A DNA stretch of 8,756 nucleotides. It comes from Candidatus Cloacimonadota bacterium (lineage in GTDB: Bacteria; Hydrothermota; E44-bin80). The stretch lies in assembly GCA_004376305.1 (NCBI GenBank), contig SOKD01000137.1, positions 1 through 8,756 of the forward strand, in the 5' to 3' direction. Below are positions 5,421 to 8,756 of the stretch, one piece after another. The position numbers were made by a program, and so were the translations under genes. Numbering within the stretch: position 1 is the stretch's first letter; each line of letters opens with the position of its first letter. A model generated the notes under the pieces. The model searched no databases. It worked only from the letters and a program-made list of their open reading frames with translations, and was not told the DNA's origin.

Positions 5421-8400
5421 GTTTACCTCCAATAGAAATGCTGTCAATACCGGTAAGCTTTGTGAGCGAATCTACCAATTCTTTTGAAATTTCAACTTCC
5501 GCATCCATTTTTAGGGGCAGTTTTTCTTCACAATCGTTGATCATTACATAAAAATTCTTATCTCCGGGATGTTCGTTAACAATTTTGTTTATATCGAAAA
5601 TGAGTTCCTCGTTCAACATCTGAAGAGAAAGATTGAGCTCTATCTTTTCTATGAAATTATCTCTCAGTTCATCTATGCTGACAATTCGGGAAGCAACAAC
5701 ACTCGGTTTGTCTGCATTTCGAGCATTCGTTCCCTTCTGACCTTTGACAATTATTGCATTCCCAATTCTCAAGTCCTCCCAGCATTTTTTGTACAGGCTC
5801 GAAAACACAACAACATCGAAGTATCCATTCAAATCAGCAAGTGTCAAAAAAGACATATCATTACCCTTCTTATCTTTTGTTTTTCGCTTTTCCTCAATGA
5901 TTCCTCCACAGACAACCTCAGTGTTATCAGAAACTGATTCGAGAGTCTTTGCCGTATTTGTAGTGAAGAATTTAATTTCTTCCTGATAGTTTTCGTATGG
6001 GTGCCCCGAAAAATAAGTGCCAAGTACTTCATTTTCGTTTAGCAATACCTTTATTTTACTCCATGGTTTTACATCAAGGAGTTTTCCATTTACCGGATTC
6101 ATTCCGAGGACTGAATCAAAGAGACCGGTTTGTCCATAAGCCCGTTCTTTTCTGAATGCGCTCATTTCTTTAAGAGCATTTTCGATCGTTGCAAAAAGCC
6201 GTGCCCTGTTTTTCTCAACACAGTCAAATGCGCCAGCTTTTGCCAATCCTTCGATTGCTTTCTTATTTACTGCATCCGGGCTTATCCTCAGTACAAAGTC
6301 AAAAAGTCCTTGATATGATCCATTTTTCTCTCTTTCATTGACAATCTCCCGGGCAGCTTTTTCGCCAACGTTTTTTATGGCTGCAAGTCCGAATAATATT
6401 TTACCGTCAACAGGTTTGAATTTCGCAAATGAACTGTTTATACTCGGTGGTAGGATGTCAATATTATGGTTTTTGCAATCCTCGATGAAGAAGCGAACTT
6501 TCTTACTATTATCCATAACAGAACTGAGATTGGCTGCAAAAAATTCAATCGGGTAATGTGCTTTTAGATATGCTGTCTGGTATGCTAACATTGCATATCC
6601 AGCAGCATGCGATTTGTTGAACCCATAACCTGCAAAGGCGATCATCATTTTAAATATCTGTTCAGCCGTTTTTGTATCAATGTGGTTTTTCTTTGCGTTT
6701 TTAATAAAAGCTTCTCGTTTTGCATCCATGGCATCGAGCATCTTCTTCCCCATCGCCCTTCTGAGAATATCGGCTTCACTGAGAGAGAAATTTGCTATTA
6801 TACTTGCCGTTTGCATAACCTGTTCCTGGTAGATCATAATACCATATGTATCCTTTAGAATGGTTTCAAGCTTTGGGTGTGGATACGTAACCTTCTTTTG
6901 TCCTTTTTTCTTTTGTATAAATTCCTTAATGTACTGCATAGGTCCTGGTCGGTACAATGCAACTGCAGCGATTATGTCAGAGAACTTGTCCGGGGCAAGA
7001 TTTTTTAACATATCCCTCATTCCCCCGCTTTCAAGTTGGAAAACCCCTGTTGTGTCCCCTTTCTTGAGCAAAGAAAATGTTGCTTCATCATCGAGAGATA
7101 TTTTGTCCATATCGAGTGTTGTATTCTGCTCTGCGAGCGACTCAACGGTGTTTTCGATAACGGTTAAGGTTCGTAATCCAAGTATGTCTATTTTGAGAAG
7201 ACCAATTTCCTCTATCGATTTCATATCATACTGAGTTGCTACTTTTGTTTCTTCTTTATCGCGACTCATATACAGGGGAACATAGTCAGTTAAAGTACCT
7301 GGTGTAATGACAATTCCGGATGCATGTATCGAAACGTGTCTATTGAGTCCCTCAAGGCGTTTTGCGATGGCTATAAGTCTTTTGTATTCTTCTTTTTCAT
7401 TGATGAGGTTTGCAAATTGCCTGTCCTCCAGAGACTGATTTATGGTAACATCCAATCCATCAGGCACCCGCTTGGCAATTTTATCTGCTTCATCATAGGG
7501 GAGCCCGAGAACACGTCCGACATCCCTGATAACACCTTTCGCACCGAGTTTACTGAATGTTATTATCTGGGCAACACTGTCTTTTCCGTATTTGGTGAAA
7601 AGGTAATCAATTACTTCACTTCGTTTATTATCAGAGAAGTCAATATCCACATCAGGCATGCTCACACGTTCTGGATTGAGAAACCTTTCGAATATAAGGC
7701 TGAATTTTAGGGGATCTATATTAGTTATGCCGAGTACGTACAGGACGAGGCTTCCTGCTGCCGAACCCCTCCCGGGTCCAATCGGGATATTCTTTGTCTT
7801 CGCAAACCTTATGAGATCCTCTATTATAAGGCAATAGTCGCAAAAGCCCATTTTTTTAATTATTTCAAGCTCCATATTCAATCTGTCTTCCATCAGGGGT
7901 GTCGTTTTGGAAAATCTCTGTTTCATTCCTTTTCGTGCTAAGTCTTCCAGGTAATCATGTGAGGTTTCGAATCCTTCAGGAAGTGAATATTGAGGAAGTT
8001 GAATGCTTGAACTTCCAAGTTGCAGGTCAACATTGCATTTTTCAGCGAGGAGGACCGTATTTTCTATTGCTTCAGGGATATCGTGAAAGAGTTCCTTCAT
8101 CTCATCCGGTGACTTGAAGTAAATTTCCCTTGATTCGATCCTGAACCGGTTTTCATTATTAAGCTCATCTTTTGTTTGCAATGCAAGAAGTACATCATGT
8201 GCTTCAGAGTCATCCTTTGAAAGGTAGTGAACATCATTTGTTGCTACTATAGATATATTCAAATCTTTTGCGAGTTTTAGCAAACCGGGTATGACTTTTT
8301 CGCCATCTTTGATCCCTAACTTCATAAGTTCAATATAGAAATTACCATCGCCGAAAAGGTCCTTATAGAACAGTGCAGCTTTTTCGGCACCCACATAGTT

Positions 8401-8756
8401 CTCTCTCAGAAGCGCTTGCGAAATTTCGCCCTGCAGGCATGCAGACATTCCTATAAGGCCGGAATGGTGTTTTTGAAGCAGCTCCTTGTCAATTCGTGGT
8501 CTGTAGTAAAATCCCTCTAAGAAAGCAATGCTGGAAAGTTTCATTAGATTTTTGTAACCTTCTTCATTTGAAGCGAGAAGGGTTACATGCGTATAATTTT
8601 CCTTCTGTCTCCGTGGTTTCTGGTGGAGGTTATCCATGGCAATATAGGCTTCCATTCCAATAATTGGCTTTATGCCTTTTTTAAATGCTTCCTTGTAGAA
8701 GCTTACCGCTCCATAGAGATTCCCGTGATCCGTTATGGCAAGTCCGGGCATTTTCC
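5413..8756 (-). CDS. dnaE: DNA polymerase III alpha subunit, N-terminus outside the window
   Basis: The catalytic subunit of the replicative polymerase. The frame is open to the right edge; from the first visible Met (8751) there are 1112 residues and about 34 are missing at the N-terminus, including the first PHP-domain motif. Residues are numbered from that Met. The PHP domain (1 to about 200) shows LAITDHGNLYG and VATNDVHYL. The palm has PGRGSAAGSLV and catalytic Asp367 and Asp369 in MPDVDIDF, and the third Asp522 in LLKIDILGLRTLT, matching E. coli D401, D403 and D555 by a constant offset. Then come VFQLESGGM, ALYRPGPMQ, IMIYQEQVM and GYGFNKSHAAGYAMLAY. A helix-hairpin-helix region (about 785-850) is followed by an internal clamp-binding motif QTGLF (874-878) and an OB fold (about 942-1020). 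No intein. The stop overlaps the next gene. This is the DnaE1 type, not PolC. Confidence 0.97.
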   Translation of the reverse strand, partial: KMPGLAITDHGNLYGAVSFYKEAFKKGIKPIIGMEAYIAMDNLHQKPRRQKENYTHVTLLASNEEGYKNLMKLSSIAFLEGFYYRPRIDKELLQKHHSGLIGMSACLQGEISQALLRENYVGAEKAALFYKDLFGDGNFYIELMKLGIKDGEKVIPGLLKLAKDLNISIVATNDVHYLSKDDSEAHDVLLALQTKDELNNENRFRIESREIYFKSPDEMKELFHDIPEAIENTVLLAEKCNVDLQLGSSSIQLPQYSLPEGFETSHDYLEDLARKGMKQRFSKTTPLMEDRLNMELEIIKKMGFCDYCLIIEDLIRFAKTKNIPIGPGRGSAAGSLVLYVLGITNIDPLKFSLIFERFLNPERVSMPDVDIDFSDNKRSEVIDYLFTKYGKDSVAQIITFSKLGAKGVIRDVGRVLGLPYDEADKIAKRVPDGLDVTINQSLEDRQFANLINEKEEYKRLIAIAKRLEGLNRHVSIHASGIVITPGTLTDYVPLYMSRDKEETKVATQYDMKSIEEIGLLKIDILGLRTLTVIENTVESLAEQNTTLDMDKISLDDEATFSLLKKGDTTGVFQLESGGMRDMLKNLAPDKFSDIIAAVALYRPGPMQYIKEFIQKKKGQKKVTYPHPKLETILKDTYGIMIYQEQVMQTASIIANFSLSEADILRRAMGKKMLDAMDAKREAFIKNAKKNHIDTKTAEQIFKMMIAFAGYGFNKSHAAGYAMLAYQTAYLKAHYPIEFFAANLSSVMDNSKKVRFFIEDCKNHNIDILPPSINSSFAKFKPVDGKILFGLAAIKNVGEKAAREIVNEREKNGSYQGLFDFVLRISPDAVNKKAIEGLAKAGAFDCVEKNRARLFATIENALKEMSAFRKERAYGQTGLFDSVLGMNPVNGKLLDVKPWSKIKVLLNENEVLGTYFSGHPYENYQEEIKFFTTNTAKTLESVSDNTEVVCGGIIEEKRKTKDKKGNDMSFLTLADLNGYFDVVVFSSLYKKCWEDLRIGNAIIVKGQKGTNARNADKPSVVASRIVSIDELRDNFIEKIELNLSLQMLNEELIFDINKIVNEHPGDKNFYVMINDCEEKLPLKMDAEVEISKELVDSLTKLTGIDSISIGGKHI
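6118..6132 (-). other. beta-clamp binding motif within dnaE
   Basis: The codons give QTGLF, fitting the QxxLF clamp-binding consensus. It lies where E. coli DnaE has its internal clamp motif, between the helix-hairpin-helix and OB regions, tethering the polymerase to the sliding clamp. Confidence 0.7.

Noticed and set aside
5569..8117. Many rightward reading frames of 60-128 codons opposite dnaE
   Set aside because: They are shadows of the dnaE coding strand, with no ribosome binding sites and no recognisable protein content.

Overview
The window is bacterial chromosome of moderately low GC content (estimated by eye at about 40%, not counted), carrying housekeeping and stress genes in short, tightly packed operons. 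Standard code fits: the long dnaE and tldD frames contain no internal TGA. Strong GGAGG-type ribosome binding sites and near-consensus sigma-70-like promoters are visible. The phylum cannot be named from the sequence. An exported, strand-rich protein hints at a diderm, and two kinds of short degenerate intergenic repeats recall genomes of FCB-group and related candidate phyla, which is a weak impression only.

Layout. Positions 1-2736 form a leftward cluster: maf (nucleotide pyrophosphatase), a yjbQ-family gene, mtnA (methylthioribose-1-phosphate isomerase) and the start of an unrecognised exported protein that leaves the window at position 1. Positions 2737-2966 are a divergent regulatory region with one promoter facing each way and a short repeat next to the tldD start. 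Positions 2967-4409 are tldD (zinc metalloprotease), rightward. Positions 4401-8756 are a second leftward cluster, read from the right edge: dnaE (replicative DNA polymerase, missing its first few dozen residues outside the window), a TPR/membrane protein gene, and a cold-shock protein gene. tldD and the cold-shock gene converge and overlap by 9 bp.

Two genes are broken as written. mtnA has one in-frame TGA at codon 227, at a position that is normally Gly, between its two catalytic residues. The TPR/membrane gene needs a 1-nt correction in a run of five A (plus strand) to join its two halves, and its only well-placed start codon is ATA. Whether these are real lesions, recoding or sequence errors cannot be decided here.

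I found no mobile element, CRISPR array, RNA gene or defence system. The most notable points are the interrupted genes, a maf promoter that seems to start transcription exactly at the GTG start codon (leaderless mRNA), the two intergenic repeats, and the placement of a cold-shock protein gene at the end of a dnaE operon.
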